NCBI RefSeq assembly: GCF_000014005.1
Contig: NC_008009.1
Location: forward strand, 2,976,001-3,040,000
Length of the DNA: 64,000 nt
Source of the DNA: Candidatus Koribacter versatilis Ellin345
GTDB taxonomy: Bacteria > Acidobacteriota > Terriglobia > Terriglobales > Acidobacteriaceae
Direction of reading: 5' to 3'
Shown here piece by piece: positions 40,823 to 49,209 of the stretch; positions within the stretch are counted from its first letter, which is position 1; each line of letters starts with the position of its first letter. The translations under genes and the position numbers were made by a program. Under the pieces are notes generated by a model. The model ran no database searches. It was not told where the DNA came from and was given only the letters and a program-made list of their open reading frames with translations.

Positions 40823-43009
40823 ATGCCAGCGACTGCGACGAAAACGGCTTCCAATGCGGGAAAAATCTGGATCCAAAGCCCTGCGATTGACTTGATCGTA
40901 GGATGCGGAGCGTGGTCGGCGCCACTGTTGTTGGTGTCGTACCTGGCGCTCTCGTCTCATGTGGCGACTTGGGCCATCGTATTTTATGCGCTCGCCCTCT
41001 TCTTTAACTACCCGCATTACATGGCGACAATCTACCGTGCCTACCATACGGCCGAAGATTTCCAGAAGTATCGGATCTTCACCGTGCACATCACGGGTTT
41101 GCTACTCCTTACGGCGCTGCTCTCGCACTTTTACGTGCGGATGCTGCCATGGATTTTCACCCTCTACCTGACCGCCAGTCCCTGGCATTACAGCGGGCAA
41201 AATTACGGTTTGTTCATGATGTTTGCGCGCCGGGCCGGTGCTTCGCCGAGCGGACGCGAGCGGTGGTCGCTTTACTCGGTTTTCCTGCTGACATATGCAA
41301 TTCTCTTCCTGAATCTGCACGCTGGCCCTTCCACTGATCAGCTTTTCGTTTCACTGAACCTGCCAATTCTGTTTGTGCGCTGGGCGACGATCGCGCTGAC
41401 CTTTGTCTGCATTGGGCTCTCGGCGTATGGCCTGAACGCATTGCGTCGGCAAATTGGCCCCAAAGCCATGCTGCCTTCGGTCACGTTGCTCTCCACACAG
41501 TTCCTCTGGTTCCTCATTCCCAGTTTGCTCGCAGCTTCGGGACGCTTGGTGCTCCCGCAAAGCCGATACAGTACTGGCGTGCTCGCGGTGATGCACTCCG
41601 CTCAATATTTGTGGATCACCAGCTACTACGCCAAGCGTGAAGCCACCACCGCGACGGCAAAGTGGCGGCCTGTCGCGTACTTTGCTGTGCTGATCGCTGG
41701 CGGCATCGCATTGTTCATTCCCGGACCATGGTTGGCCAGCTACGCCTTCCACTTCGACTTCACCAGCAGCTTCTTGATCTTCACAGCGTTAGTAAACCTC
41801 CATCACTTCATCCTCGATGGCGCTATCTGGAAGTTGCGCGACGGGCGAATCGCTGGATTGCTCCTGAACGCGCCCGCGAAGTTCGCGAAAGCTGCCGGCG
41901 ATACCAGCGGAGCTCTCCTGCGTTTCAGCCGCTGGACGATTGGCCCAAGTACCGGCGCGCTCGCTCTGCGCGTCGGAATGATCTGCGGCTTGGTTGGGCT
42001 CGCGGTCCTCGACCAGACACGCTTCGTGCTTGGAATGAGCGTCGAACATCCGACGCGCCTGCAACGCGCAGCGTCGCTAAACCCGTACGACGCATCCGTT
42101 CAGTTGCGCATCGCGAAGGACGCGGCTGGTGCGGGTGACAAGGATGCCGCCTTGCTGGCGTTCAAGAATGCACAGAGCGCTCGCCCGAACGACACCTCCA
42201 TCCGCGACCAGTATTTGCGCTTTCTCCTCGCGCAGCAGATGTATCCCGAAGCGTTTCAACTCACGACAGAATGGCTCGCGCGAACTCCGAATGACGCGGA
42301 CTTGCTCGTGAATCGGGGAATCCTCGCGAACTATGTAGGCAATTCCGAAGCAGCCCATGCGAGTTGGGAGCAGGCGCTGAAGGTGGATCCTCGCCAGTGG
42401 AACGCGCACTTATATCTGGCGGAGCTCTTGCAGAGTGAGGGCAAACCGGCAGAGGCGCTCCAGCACTTCCGCGTGTATTTCGATTCTGTTGCCTCGCTGA
42501 AACCCGCAAACCGGCCAACCGCTGATGTCGTCGTCGGCGCCCTGATTCACATGGCGGGTTGCATGTCGGATACCGGCGACCAGTTTCACGCCATTCGCAG
42601 CTATGACACCGCAGAGCGTATCGCGCGTGAATCTGGAGACAAGCGGTTGCAAAGCCTCGTCGCGAGCAGCGCGGCAGATTTTCGCGATAAGCACGGCAGT
42701 TTCTCTGAAGCACTGCGCCTGTTCCAGCAAGCGCTACGAATCGATAGCTCGATTCCTTCGGCGGAGCTCGAAGCCAGGGACTTAATCAGCTACGCGGAAC
42801 TCTTGCGCGAGCACCACTTGGAAAACCTCGCTTACGCCTGCCTGCTGCGCGCACATCTTTTGATGGAAGGAAATCAGGGAGTTCCGGAATTCGCGCGCGT
42901 CGAGAACAGCTTGAAAGAGTTGGAAAAAACCAGCGACGCCAAGCAGATCGCCGAAGTACAGCACGATCCAGATCGCGTCCTGGCGCAGGCATTGAATCTT
43001 CTGAACTGA
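40823..43009 (+). CDS. Multi-spanning membrane protein with TPR tail
   Basis: About 728 residues from an ATG at 40823 (an ATG at 40799 is possible). The first 400 residues have about ten membrane helices (IVFYALALFFNYPHYMATIY, VHITGLLLLTALLSHFYVRM, VLAVMHSAQYLWITSYYA, LIFTALVNLHHFILDGAIW), with several His in or near helices (NYPHY, HSAQYLW, NLHHFILDGAIWK). The rest carries TPR units (PNDASIRDQ-like helices, AHASWEQALKVDPRQWNAHL, EALRLFQQALRIDSS). The His-rich helices recall membrane desaturase or cytochrome-like proteins, but no known family is recognised. It is divergent from the kinase gene, so the two may share a control region. Confidence 0.72.
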   Translation: MPATATKTASNAGKIWIQSPAIDLIVGCGAWSAPLLLVSYLALSSHVATWAIVFYALALFFNYPHYMATIYRAYHTAEDFQKYRIFTVHITGLLLLTALLSHFYVRMLPWIFTLYLTASPWHYSGQNYGLFMMFARRAGASPSGRERWSLYSVFLLTYAILFLNLHAGPSTDQLFVSLNLPILFVRWATIALTFVCIGLSAYGLNALRRQIGPKAMLPSVTLLSTQFLWFLIPSLLAASGRLVLPQSRYSTGVLAVMHSAQYLWITSYYAKREATTATAKWRPVAYFAVLIAGGIALFIPGPWLASYAFHFDFTSSFLIFTALVNLHHFILDGAIWKLRDGRIAGLLLNAPAKFAKAAGDTSGALLRFSRWTIGPSTGALALRVGMICGLVGLAVLDQTRFVLGMSVEHPTRLQRAASLNPYDASVQLRIAKDAAGAGDKDAALLAFKNAQSARPNDTSIRDQYLRFLLAQQMYPEAFQLTTEWLARTPNDADLLVNRGILANYVGNSEAAHASWEQALKVDPRQWNAHLYLAELLQSEGKPAEALQHFRVYFDSVASLKPANRPTADVVVGALIHMAGCMSDTGDQFHAIRSYDTAERIARESGDKRLQSLVASSAADFRDKHGSFSEALRLFQQALRIDSSIPSAELEARDLISYAELLREHHLENLAYACLLRAHLLMEGNQGVPEFARVENSLKELEKTSDAKQIAEVQHDPDRVLAQALNLLN

Positions 43010-43143
43010 ATCCCCGGCATGTTTCTCGCACGCTCGTCAATGCTCGCGAGCAAACAAGTCCCTATTTGGACTTACACTGTGGTGGGACGTAACGCCGCCG
43101 GTGGGATAGAGATCGCGCGAAAACCCTGTAGTCTATTAGTGGA

Positions 43144-43296
43144 ATGCATGACATTTATCTCCTCCTTAGAACCATCAGTGATTTGCGCGCCGAAGCCAGC
43201 CAACCAGAGGTCGATGTTCGCTTGAAGAAGTTACAACGCGAGATCGAAACGGAACTGGTCGAATCGCAAGAAGCGAACGAATTCGCGCAATGCTGA
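43144..43296 (+). CDS. Short helical protein, 50 residues
   Basis: An intact reading frame MHDIYLLLRTISDLRAE, then LKKLQREIETELVE and ending QC, lies alone in the 400-bp gap before the amidohydrolase terminator. The sequence is amphipathic, with heptad-like Leu and Glu, and uses codons like the neighbours. The upstream GTGGA is a weak ribosome site. Function unknown; it might be non-coding. Confidence 0.45.
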   Translation: MHDIYLLLRTISDLRAEASQPEVDVRLKKLQREIETELVESQEANEFAQC

Positions 43297-43365
43297 TCAA
43301 CATCCAGTAAGGATCGCGCCTGCGCGCGGCCCTGATTTGCAACGGGCCAATCCAATCGGAAAATA

Positions 43366-43400
43366 CGAGCCGCCTTTCACATTTCACGAAAGGCGGCTCG
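43366..43400. terminator. Intrinsic terminator, 12-bp stem
   Basis: CGAGCCGCCTTT/AAAGGCGGCTCG with an 11-nt loop. On the minus strand it follows the amidohydrolase stop directly and ends TATTTTCC. Confidence 0.87.
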
Positions 43401-43410
43401 TCGCTTTTGC

Positions 43411-44862
43411 TCAGTATTGTCCGTAACGTCCGCGCACTGATTCGATCAGCTTCGCAGAGTCGTAACCCACCCCATCCTTGAAGACGATCTCAACGTTTTC
43501 GATGTCATCAATCTTCTGTGCCGGATTTCCCTTCACCACCACGAGATCGGCGTTCTTGCCTGCGCCAAGTGAACCGATGCTCTCCTGCTTGCCCATATAG
43601 AGAGCACCGTTAAAGGTCGCGATTTTGATCGCTTCTACTGGCGCAAAGCCAGCTTCCACGAGTAACTCGATTTCACGCTGATCGCTGAAGCCTGGGTACG
43701 TTCCCCCGTTACCGGTGGGATCGGGCCCGGCGAGCAGCAACCCGCCAGCGCGGACAAAAGCCACTTCTAAATCCATGTCGCGACGAAACAGTTGCGCTTC
43801 ATTCCCTTTGGACGTGGCGTAGCGACGGTTGCGCGCAAACAGATAGGCTTCTTTGGAGGGCGGCGAGAGGATGTCCATGTTGCGCTTCGAAAGCGCCGGA
43901 CGCCCCGGCACGATATTTTCAAACACCGGCAGCGTAGAGGTAATTGCCACGTGCTTGCTGACGAGCTTCTCAATGAGTGCCTTGGCCTCAGCACCGTTTG
44001 GATCCATCTTCTCGAGCGTCGGTCCGCCTGCCGCCTTGGAGCACACATCCGGCGCTTTGTCAGGGTCCAGTTGAGTGTTCACCCAGAAGCCATGTTCAAG
44101 GTCGTCTATGCCCAAGTCGGCGGCTTCCGGATAGGTGACTGAGCAAAGATGACCGGTAATCTTCAACCCGCGGCGATGCGCCTCATCAATAGCCGCTTTC
44201 AGCTCATCGCGAGTGATGTTCATATAAGCCTTGAATGACGTCGCGCCCTGGTCCGCCCAAAACGCAACCGTCTTCCGCGCATCCTCCGCGTCCTTCAGCG
44301 GATGCATCTGCATGAACGGACTGCCCGACCCTTCGAGGTAGGGGCCGGTAACGTCCATGTGCGGACCAACCAGTTCGCCTTTGTTGATCAGGTCGCGGAG
44401 GTTGAGATCGGTGTACGGCTCAACGCTGCCGGTCGTACGCAGCGTGGTCACCCCCGCCGCCAGATAAAGCCTGGGCGAAGTGAACGTCATCTGCGGCACG
44501 ATCAACGGCGGCTCGGAGCTGCCGTCGGCAGCCAAGTTCGGTCGCGCGATGTAGTACATATGGTCGTGCATCCCGACGATCCCCGGAAAAACCGTGGAAC
44601 CGCGAAGATCGAGCACGGTTTCGTTTGCGCCGGCCTTCACGTCTGCACCAAGTTGAATCGCGGTGATCTTGCCGTTCTCGATCACGACGTTCTGGTCCTC
44701 GACAGGCGCTTTGCCGGTACCGTCGATCACGCGAACATGTTCCAGCACCACGCGCGCGGAATTCACCTTCACATAACGCTGCACATCTTCGCTGAGTTTC
44801 CCCTGCGCGGAGAGCATCGCGCTGCAGCAAACGAGTGCGGATATTGAAAGCAACAGCTTCAT
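43411..44862 (-). CDS. Exported amidohydrolase-superfamily enzyme
   Basis: A 483-residue protein from the ATG at 44862 (GGAGGA 4 bp before it); a longer frame from 44931 would bury the signal peptide. Signal peptide MKLLLSISALVCCSAMLSAQ. Superfamily marks: the strand-end motif GIVGMHDHMYY with the paired His, LRGSTVFPG before it, GLKITGHLCSVTYPEAADLG with the next His, and GGLLLAGPDPTGNG with the acidic Asp. These enzymes hydrolyse amides or cyclic imides with metal; the imidazolonepropionase/prolidase-like group is closest in feel. Substrate unknown. It acts outside the cytoplasm. It is divergent from the Lys/Ala-rich gene. Confidence 0.87.
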   Translation of the reverse strand: MKLLLSISALVCCSAMLSAQGKLSEDVQRYVKVNSARVVLEHVRVIDGTGKAPVEDQNVVIENGKITAIQLGADVKAGANETVLDLRGSTVFPGIVGMHDHMYYIARPNLAADGSSEPPLIVPQMTFTSPRLYLAAGVTTLRTTGSVEPYTDLNLRDLINKGELVGPHMDVTGPYLEGSGSPFMQMHPLKDAEDARKTVAFWADQGATSFKAYMNITRDELKAAIDEAHRRGLKITGHLCSVTYPEAADLGIDDLEHGFWVNTQLDPDKAPDVCSKAAGGPTLEKMDPNGAEAKALIEKLVSKHVAITSTLPVFENIVPGRPALSKRNMDILSPPSKEAYLFARNRRYATSKGNEAQLFRRDMDLEVAFVRAGGLLLAGPDPTGNGGTYPGFSDQREIELLVEAGFAPVEAIKIATFNGALYMGKQESIGSLGAGKNADLVVVKGNPAQKIDDIENVEIVFKDGVGYDSAKLIESVRGRYGQY

Positions 44863-44954
44863 CCCATCCTCCCGACGAAAAGAGATACTAACCCATGGCG
44901 CCCTCGCCATCCCAAGCGCACCGTGTCGCATCGTTCATGAAGGAGGCGTCAACG

Positions 44955-45449
44955 ATGCCAGAGCAGGAAACCCTCGAACGCGCGCAGCAGGACAAAGAAG
45001 AAGGCAAGGCTCCCAGCACCCAGGCCGGCGAATTCGTGAAAGAAGAAATGGACCACATCCGTGAGGGCAAGCACGGCGCCCGCTCCACCAAGCAAGCCAT
45101 CGCCATCGGCCTTTCGAAAGCACGCCGCGCCGGCGTCCCGTTGAAGGCACCAGCCAAAGGCAAGACTTCCGAGCGCACCCGCAAACAAGCCGCACGCGAC
45201 ACGCGAAAAGGCCAATCCGCACGACCGAAGAAGGTCTCAGCCAAACGTTCGCGCGCCACGGAAAACGCGTTGAAGCGCGAAGGCCGCTCCGCCGCATCGC
45301 ACACCGCGCTCTCCAGGCAAGCCAAGTCCGCAGCCAAAAAGCGCAGCGCTGCATCGCGCAGCAAAGCCGCAAAAAAAGCCGCCCGTACCAAGGGCGCAAC
45401 CGGCCGCCGTACCGCCGCAAAGAAGGCCGCGCGTACGCGTAGCCGGTAA
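44955..45449 (+). CDS. Lys/Ala/Arg-rich protein with histone-H1-like tail
   Basis: A 164-residue protein from an ATG at 44955 with GGAGG 10 bp before it; a start at 44895 is less likely. Residues 1-80 are a conserved globular part (LERAQQDKEEGKAPSTQAGE, EMDHIREGKHGARSTKQAIA, IGLSKARRAGV), the rest a basic tail of Lys, Ala, Arg and Ser repeats (AKKAARTKGATGRRTAAKKA). The tail resembles bacterial H1-like nucleoid proteins, and the N-terminal part recurs in small acidobacterial proteins with a KHGARS segment. DNA binding is inferred. Confidence 0.78.
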   Translation: MPEQETLERAQQDKEEGKAPSTQAGEFVKEEMDHIREGKHGARSTKQAIAIGLSKARRAGVPLKAPAKGKTSERTRKQAARDTRKGQSARPKKVSAKRSRATENALKREGRSAASHTALSRQAKSAAKKRSAASRSKAAKKAARTKGATGRRTAAKKAARTRSR

Positions 45450-45469
45450 GAAACGTAATTACATCGCCC

Positions 45470-45485
45470 TGTGACCCATCTCACG
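45470..45485. promoter_or_regulatory. CRP/FNR-like palindrome
   Basis: TGTGA-CCCATC-TCACG, 21 bp after the stop of the Lys/Ala-rich gene. One base differs from the perfect inverted repeat. Confidence 0.35.
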
Positions 45486-45632
45486 CGGTTCGGTGCCGCG
45501 CGTCACAGCCGAGACAATCCTCCGCGCGATACTCTCCTCGCCGTGGGGATCACCAACCGCTTCCATCTCCCGCCGCCCACAATGGCCGGCCACAGGACAC
45601 GTGTCCCCAAACACCACCGTTTCGCCTCCTCG

Positions 45633-46005
45633 CGTAAGCCGACACCACCGTCTCCCCTTCCACCACCCTCTCTTGTCATCCAGAGGAGGGCGTCAGCCCG
45701 ACGTGGGATCTGCTGTTCTGCCGTGCGGCCAGCCCACACCAATCTCTCCCCCGCACCACCCTCTCCTGTCATCCTCGAGGCGCGTCTGTCGCGCCGAAGG
45801 ATCTGCTGTTCTACCCGGCGTAAGCCGACACCATCATCTCCCCTTCCACCACCCCCTCTTGTCATCCAGAGGAGGGCGCGAGCCCGACGTGGGATCTGCT
45901 GTTCTGCCGTGCGTAAGCCGACACCACCATCTCCCCTTCCACCACCCCCTCTTGTCATCCAGAGGAGGGCGCCAGCCCGACGTGGGATCTGTTGTTCGCC
46001 AGCGC
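45633..46005. repeat. 93-bp tandem repeat block, about four units
   Basis: Units begin GTAAGCCGACACCACC at 45633, about 45727 (divergent), 45820 and 45913. Each contains CTTGTCATCCAGAGGAGGGC or a variant, CAGCCCGACGTGGGATCTGC, then TGTTC. The period of 93 is a multiple of three, which keeps long spurious frames open on both strands. I see no gene in it. The gap 45450-46135 holds nothing else apart from the palindrome at 45470 and two short copies of CCCTCAATATTTT at about 46023-46064. Confidence 0.85.
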
Positions 46006-46135
46006 CACCCTAACTCCTTCCCCCTCAATATTTTCCCCGTAACCCCCGCGCCCTCAATATTTTGCGAAGAAAACACCCTCTAACCTTCAGAAAACAAAGA
46101 ACCGCATTCCCCGGTAGGGGTACCAAGGAGTAAAC

Positions 46136-46729
46136 ATGGCCGTCAGCCTCTGCAACCACATTAAAGCCAACGGAACCGGCTGCGAATCGCCCGCCCTGCG
46201 CGATCAGGACTACTGCTACTTCCACACCGCACACCGCCAGAGCCAGCGCCGACAGCGCCGCGCCGCCCGCATGAATCTCCCGTTCCAGCTCCCACTACTT
46301 GAGGACGCCGCCTCCATCCAACTCGCCATCAACGACACGCTCAACGCTCTCCTTGCCGGCCAAATCGACCACAAAACCGCAGGCCTCCTGCTCTATGGCC
46401 TCCAAACCGCCGCCATCAACGTGCGCCACGTCGACCTCGATGTCTCCGGGTTCGACCGCCAAGCCGCCGAATACGACGACGACGAAGCCGACCTCCTCGA
46501 AGAAGAAATCGCCGCCGACATCGCCGAAGAAAAGAAACTCGAAGTAGTCGCCGCCAAAAAAACCGAACGCGAAACCGCAAAAACCGCGGCGAACACCGCG
46601 ACTCTCCCCGGGAAAAAGCCCGCCGCGCGCGCCGAAACCACCGCATCCGAGCGCAAAGTCGCCGTCGGCGCCAATCCAACTCCGCCGACCGCGCCGAAAT
46701 CCCAGTCGCGCAGCGACGGAATGAAATAG
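46136..46729 (+). CDS. Cys3His zinc-finger-like protein with charged tail
   Basis: A 197-residue protein. The amino end carries Cys6-x9-Cys16-x10-Cys27-x2-His30 (LCNHIKANGTGCESPALRD, YCYFH), a pattern I recall from DUF5763-like small zinc modules and from some phage proteins. A basic stretch (SQRRQRRAARM) and a helical region about 52-105 (SIQLAINDTLNALLAGQIDH, LLLYGLQTAAINVRHVD) follow, then a disordered Glu/Ala/Lys tail. DNA binding is suggested by the module but not shown. It ends at a GNRA-capped hairpin (46730-46749). The gene family appears common in acidobacteria. Confidence 0.72.
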   Translation: MAVSLCNHIKANGTGCESPALRDQDYCYFHTAHRQSQRRQRRAARMNLPFQLPLLEDAASIQLAINDTLNALLAGQIDHKTAGLLLYGLQTAAINVRHVDLDVSGFDRQAAEYDDDEADLLEEEIAADIAEEKKLEVVAAKKTERETAKTAANTATLPGKKPAARAETTASERKVAVGANPTPPTAPKSQSRSDGMK

Positions 46730-46749
46730 CCCACCGCGTAAGCGGTGGG
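46730..46749 (+). terminator. Hairpin terminator of the zinc-finger-like gene
   Basis: A perfect 8-bp stem CCCACCGC/GCGGTGGG with loop GTAA, beginning right after the TAG. Confidence 0.7.
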
Positions 46750-46784
46750 AAATGGAAGAGGAAAAGAAAGGAGAGTCCCCTTCA

Positions 46785-46800
46785 GGGGACGACCCCGGGA
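46785..46800 (-). terminator. Hairpin after the minus-strand small gene
   Basis: GTCCCC-TTCA-GGGGAC; read on the minus strand it is followed by TCTCCTTTCTTTTCC and sits just after the stop of the 55-residue gene at 46803. Confidence 0.6.
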
Positions 46801-46802
46801 AC

Positions 46803-46970
46803 CTACAACATCCCGCCGGTTTTCGTCGTGAGGATGCTCAACGCCATTTCGAGCTTCTCAATCGCGACATCGAGATCCGGATGGGCGACCTGCTCGCGGA
46901 GACTTTTCAAAAGGCTTTGCGCTTCGGCTACATTGGCGCTGGCGTCAGGCTTGGGAGCATTCGGGTCCAT
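46803..46970 (-). CDS. 55-residue helical protein behind the MFS gene
   Basis: A minus-strand frame from an ATG at 46970 reads MDPNAPKPDASANVAEAQSL, then LLKSLREQVAHPDLDV and IEKLEMALSILTTKTGG. GAGG lies about 7 bp before the ATG. It starts 35 bp after the MFS stop on the same strand and is followed by a hairpin and a U-tract, so it is likely the last gene of that transcript. A plus-strand frame over the same DNA (46752-46985) lacks these supports. Function unknown. Confidence 0.6.
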   Translation of the reverse strand: MDPNAPKPDASANVAEAQSLLKSLREQVAHPDLDVAIEKLEMALSILTTKTGGML

Positions 46971-47004
46971 CGGTCACCTCGGTGACTATTATCGCGCTTC
47001 GGGT

Positions 47005-48228
47005 TCAAGTGCTCAATTTGCTGAATTGTTTGCCGTGCGCCTCGCGCCCAAACCAGACCACGATGGCGAGACTGATGATGGTGAAAATTTCAAACCCGGC
47101 AAGCGCCCAGCGATATCCGAAATGATCGCGCAGCGCGTACTCAATGTTGTTCGTACCGGACGCAAACAGGATGCCGAGTTGATAGGCAAAGCCCGGCACG
47201 AGCCCGCGAGCCGCGTCAGGCGCAAGCTCGTTCAGGTGCACCGGCACAACGCCCCACGCGCCTTGAACGCCGACTTGCATCAGGAACGCCGCGGCCGCAA
47301 CCACGACCAAGCCGTGGCCGAATGCCCAGGCGGGAATCGTGAGGAACGACAGGAAGAGGGCGAAGACAATTCCCTTCCGTCGCCCCATTCGCTGCGAGAT
47401 CAGGCCGAAGATGATCGCCCCGACAATCGCGCCAATGTTGTAGATGATCGCAATATACGAAACCCATGCGGCGCTGAGATTGTGTTCGGTTTTCAGGAAG
47501 TCAGGATAAAGGTCCTGCGTGCCATGCGAGAGGAACATAAACAGCGTCATCATCACGAGCAGATATGCAAACGATTTCCAATAGCCCGCGAACACCCGCA
47601 TGATGTCAGACACCTTATTCGCGGCATGCTCCTTCCACGCGTCGGATTCGGGCACATGCCAGCGGATGTACAACGCCAATACCGCCGGTATGCCTCCGAT
47701 CCAGAACATCCATCGCCAACCGAGACCTGGAAAAACGAAACGATAGGCGAGCGCCGCCAGCAAGTATCCGGCGGAATAGCCGCTTTGCAAGACACCGGAG
47801 ACCATACCGCGCAAACGCTGTGGGATGCTCTCCATCGCCAGCGATGCGCCAATTCCCCACTCGCCGCCCATGCCGATACCGTAGAGCGCGCGGAGCAGCA
47901 GGAAGACTTTGTAATTCGGAGCGAAGCCGCAGAGCACCTCGATCAGCGAGAAGTAGATGACATTCGCCATGAACGGAACGCGGCGTCCGAACCGGTCCGC
48001 CAGCAAACCGAACAGGAACGCGCCCACCGGACGCATCGCCAATGTGATCGTCATGGTGAAGACGATTTCGGATTTCTTTACCGCGAACGCTTCTGCGAGG
48101 GTGCCGAGCATGAACACCACGACGAAGAAGTCGAACGCGTCCATCGTCCAGCCGAGGTAGCCGGCGAGAACTGCATGGGTGCGTTGCGAGGTGGTCAGGC
48201 CGGAGGCGCTTCCGGGGGCGGTGTCCAT
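47005..48228 (-). CDS. MFS transporter, carboxylate:H+ symporter (SHS) type
   Basis: A 407-residue protein with twelve predicted helices. The first helix region LAGYLGWTMDAFDFFVVVFM has the Asp-Ala-Phe-Asp mark of sialic-acid/lactate permease-like members; the loop 2-3 signature is GLLADRFGRRVPF; helix 5 region YGIGMGGEWGIGASLAMESI and the loop 8-9 mirror GLISQRMGRRKG. SHS relatives (JEN1-like and NanT-like) import lactate, pyruvate or sialic acid with protons. The true substrate is not known. It shares a short spacer with the 55-residue gene. Confidence 0.88.
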   Translation of the reverse strand: MDTAPGSASGLTTSQRTHAVLAGYLGWTMDAFDFFVVVFMLGTLAEAFAVKKSEIVFTMTITLAMRPVGAFLFGLLADRFGRRVPFMANVIYFSLIEVLCGFAPNYKVFLLLRALYGIGMGGEWGIGASLAMESIPQRLRGMVSGVLQSGYSAGYLLAALAYRFVFPGLGWRWMFWIGGIPAVLALYIRWHVPESDAWKEHAANKVSDIMRVFAGYWKSFAYLLVMMTLFMFLSHGTQDLYPDFLKTEHNLSAAWVSYIAIIYNIGAIVGAIIFGLISQRMGRRKGIVFALFLSFLTIPAWAFGHGLVVVAAAAFLMQVGVQGAWGVVPVHLNELAPDAARGLVPGFAYQLGILFASGTNNIEYALRDHFGYRWALAGFEIFTIISLAIVVWFGREAHGKQFSKLST

Positions 48229-48319
48229 AGGAACTTCGTGTGTTTATACCACGAGATACAAAGATGGATTTTAACTGGCTTGTACCGAAGGGATTCGGCG
48301 ATACTGTCGCCCGACCTGC

Positions 48320-49120
48320 TTGCGATTTTTTCGCTCCATCCTGTTGGCCGCGATCGCGCTCTTCGTGTGCGCGACAACGATGCACGCGCAAGCGCCGTTT
48401 GTTACCGACGATACCGCCGTCGCCAATTACCGCCAGTTTCACTTCGAGTTCACCAACGAGTTCGACTTCCTCAAAGAGAGCGACTACCCGAGCCTTCACC
48501 AGAACACCGCGAACTTCAAGTTCAGCTACGGCATCTGGAAAAACGTGGAGATCGGCGGCGACAACCAGCTTCTCAGCATCACCAGCGCTCCGAACGATAC
48601 CTATCCCGAGTTCGCGTTGGGATACGGCGACTTCGACTTCTCAGTCAAGTGGCACATCTGCGACGAGAAGGGGAAACGGCCGAGCTTTGGCGCCAGCCTG
48701 AACATCGAAGCCCCGACCGGCGACGAGAGCAAGCAGCTTGGCACCGGTATTGCCGACTATTACCTGAACTTCATCGGACAGAAATCGCTGCCGAAGAAGA
48801 ACACACTGCGCGTGAATGGCGGCATCTACTTCGCCGGCAACCCCGCAACCGGTGCGGTGGGCGACCGAATATCCTCGGGATTCGTCATGACCGGCGACGT
48901 CTCGCTCATTCACGACTACACCGACAAATTCTCGCTGGGCGTGGAACTCGCGGGCGCCGGCACCTTCAACCAATTGCTCGGCAAAGGCCAGCTGCAAACC
49001 GAAATTGGTGGTATGTACCAGGTAAACAAGAAGTCCAGTATCGTGTTCGGCTTCATCGCCGGGTTCTACCGCGACAGCCCGAAGTACGCGCCCGTGATTG
49101 GGCTCGAACACGACTTTTAG
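48320..49120 (+). CDS. Secreted beta-rich protein, probable outer-membrane barrel
   Basis: A 266-residue protein from a TTG start. Signal peptide MRFFRSILLAAIALFVCATT and cleavage after MHAQ. The body alternates polar and aromatic residues in strand-like segments (FHFEFTNEFDFL, FKFSYGIWKNVEIGGDNQLL, FSVKWHICDEKG, SSIVFGFIAGFYRDSPKYAP), and the chain ends in Phe (GLEHDF), the usual mark of a barrel recognised by BamA. It resembles the phenol-degradation/transporter-type barrel proteins of acidobacteria. Function unknown. It is divergent from the MFS gene. Confidence 0.75.
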   Translation: MRFFRSILLAAIALFVCATTMHAQAPFVTDDTAVANYRQFHFEFTNEFDFLKESDYPSLHQNTANFKFSYGIWKNVEIGGDNQLLSITSAPNDTYPEFALGYGDFDFSVKWHICDEKGKRPSFGASLNIEAPTGDESKQLGTGIADYYLNFIGQKSLPKKNTLRVNGGIYFAGNPATGAVGDRISSGFVMTGDVSLIHDYTDKFSLGVELAGAGTFNQLLGKGQLQTEIGGMYQVNKKSSIVFGFIAGFYRDSPKYAPVIGLEHDF

Positions 49121-49209
49121 CCGCCCCAAGCTTCTCGGCAGCAGGCGCTCGCGCCTCCTCCAATTGATTTAAACTGTCCGGTTGCTGATTTACGACTGAA
49201 AGGATTCTC

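Noticed and set aside
45633-46005. CRISPR array
   Set aside because: Units are adjacent and wholly repeated; there are no unique spacers of fixed length and no cas gene.
45471-46083. Pro-rich frames over the 93-bp repeats
   Set aside because: The period of 93 keeps frames open on both strands; no ribosome site and no signal peptide.
46752-46985. A 77-residue plus-strand frame
   Set aside because: Antisense to the better supported 55-residue minus gene and without its own ribosome site or neighbours.
46828-49167. A 779-residue plus-strand frame across the MFS and barrel genes
   Set aside because: It is antisense to the MFS gene, is Arg/His-rich with no motif, and overlaps two well-supported genes.
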